A DNA stretch of 5,969 nt from Sulfurimonas sp. (GTDB taxonomy: Bacteria > Campylobacterota > Campylobacteria > Campylobacterales > Sulfurimonadaceae): positions 1 through 5,969 of the forward strand of contig DTVI01000271.1 of the NCBI GenBank assembly GCA_012963655.1, in the 5' to 3' direction. Within the stretch, counting starts at the first letter, position 1. Each line of letters starts with the position of its first letter. Both the position numbers and the translations under genes were made by a program. Below are positions 5,928 through 5,969 of the stretch, piece after piece. The notes beneath the pieces were generated by a model. It ran no database searches, was not told the DNA's origin, and saw nothing but the letters and a program-made list of their open reading frames with translations.

Positions 5928-5969
5928 TCAGACGCCAACAATTTCATTGAAAAGCCAGATGGTCGACAT
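5928..5969 (-). CDS. Possible C-terminal tail of an upstream gene (partial, edge of window)
   Basis: On the - strand a frame enters from the right edge and ends at TGA 5930-5928, encoding MSTIWLFNEIVGV. It stops 15 bp before the methyltransferase GTG, the spacing expected for an upstream operon partner. A second - strand frame is also open across this stretch, so the choice of frame is uncertain, and thirteen residues are too few to identify a product. Confidence 0.3.
   Translation of the reverse strand: MSTIWLFNEIVGV

Overview
The window is ordinary, gene-dense bacterial chromosome of moderate GC content. It holds one truncated gene on the + strand and six complete genes on the - strand, plus a possible gene tail at the right edge. 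The organism is most likely Gram-negative: it encodes a periplasmic PQQ-type sugar dehydrogenase and a DUF3108-like envelope protein. The mix of families would fit a marine or environmental lineage near the FCB group (for example Marinimicrobia-like), but that placement is an impression from gene content, not something the sequence proves. No rRNA, tRNA, CRISPR array, insertion sequence or phage gene was seen.

Layout from left to right. Bases 3-428 (+) are the C-terminal 141 residues of a glucose/sorbosone dehydrogenase-like beta-propeller. It converges across a 59-bp gap on a five-gene - strand cluster that is transcribed from about 4934 down to 488. In transcription order the cluster is a CPBP (CAAX-type) intramembrane protease, the magnesium channel MgtE, a membrane-anchored family 2 glycosyltransferase, an exported DUF3108-like protein, and an unrecognised 133-residue membrane protein. 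Neighbours are separated by 1 and 9 bp or overlap by 4 and 8 bp, so the cluster reads as one translationally coupled operon. Every product is predicted to be in the membrane or exported. Upstream of it, at 5154-5912 (-), lies a TrmH/SpoU-family RNA 2'-O-methyltransferase.

The only real gap is 4935-5153, between the methyltransferase and the CPBP gene. It contains a 44-codon + strand frame that looks like protein but has no good start. A perfect 12-bp inverted repeat lies across its right end and the methyltransferase stop codon. The CPBP start has no visible ribosome binding site, and a coding-looking frame ends up one base out of register just upstream of it.

No obviously new system is present. 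The items most worth a second look are the unknown membrane protein ending the envelope operon, the palindrome at the methyltransferase stop, the small + strand frame, and the possible frameshift at the CPBP N-terminus.
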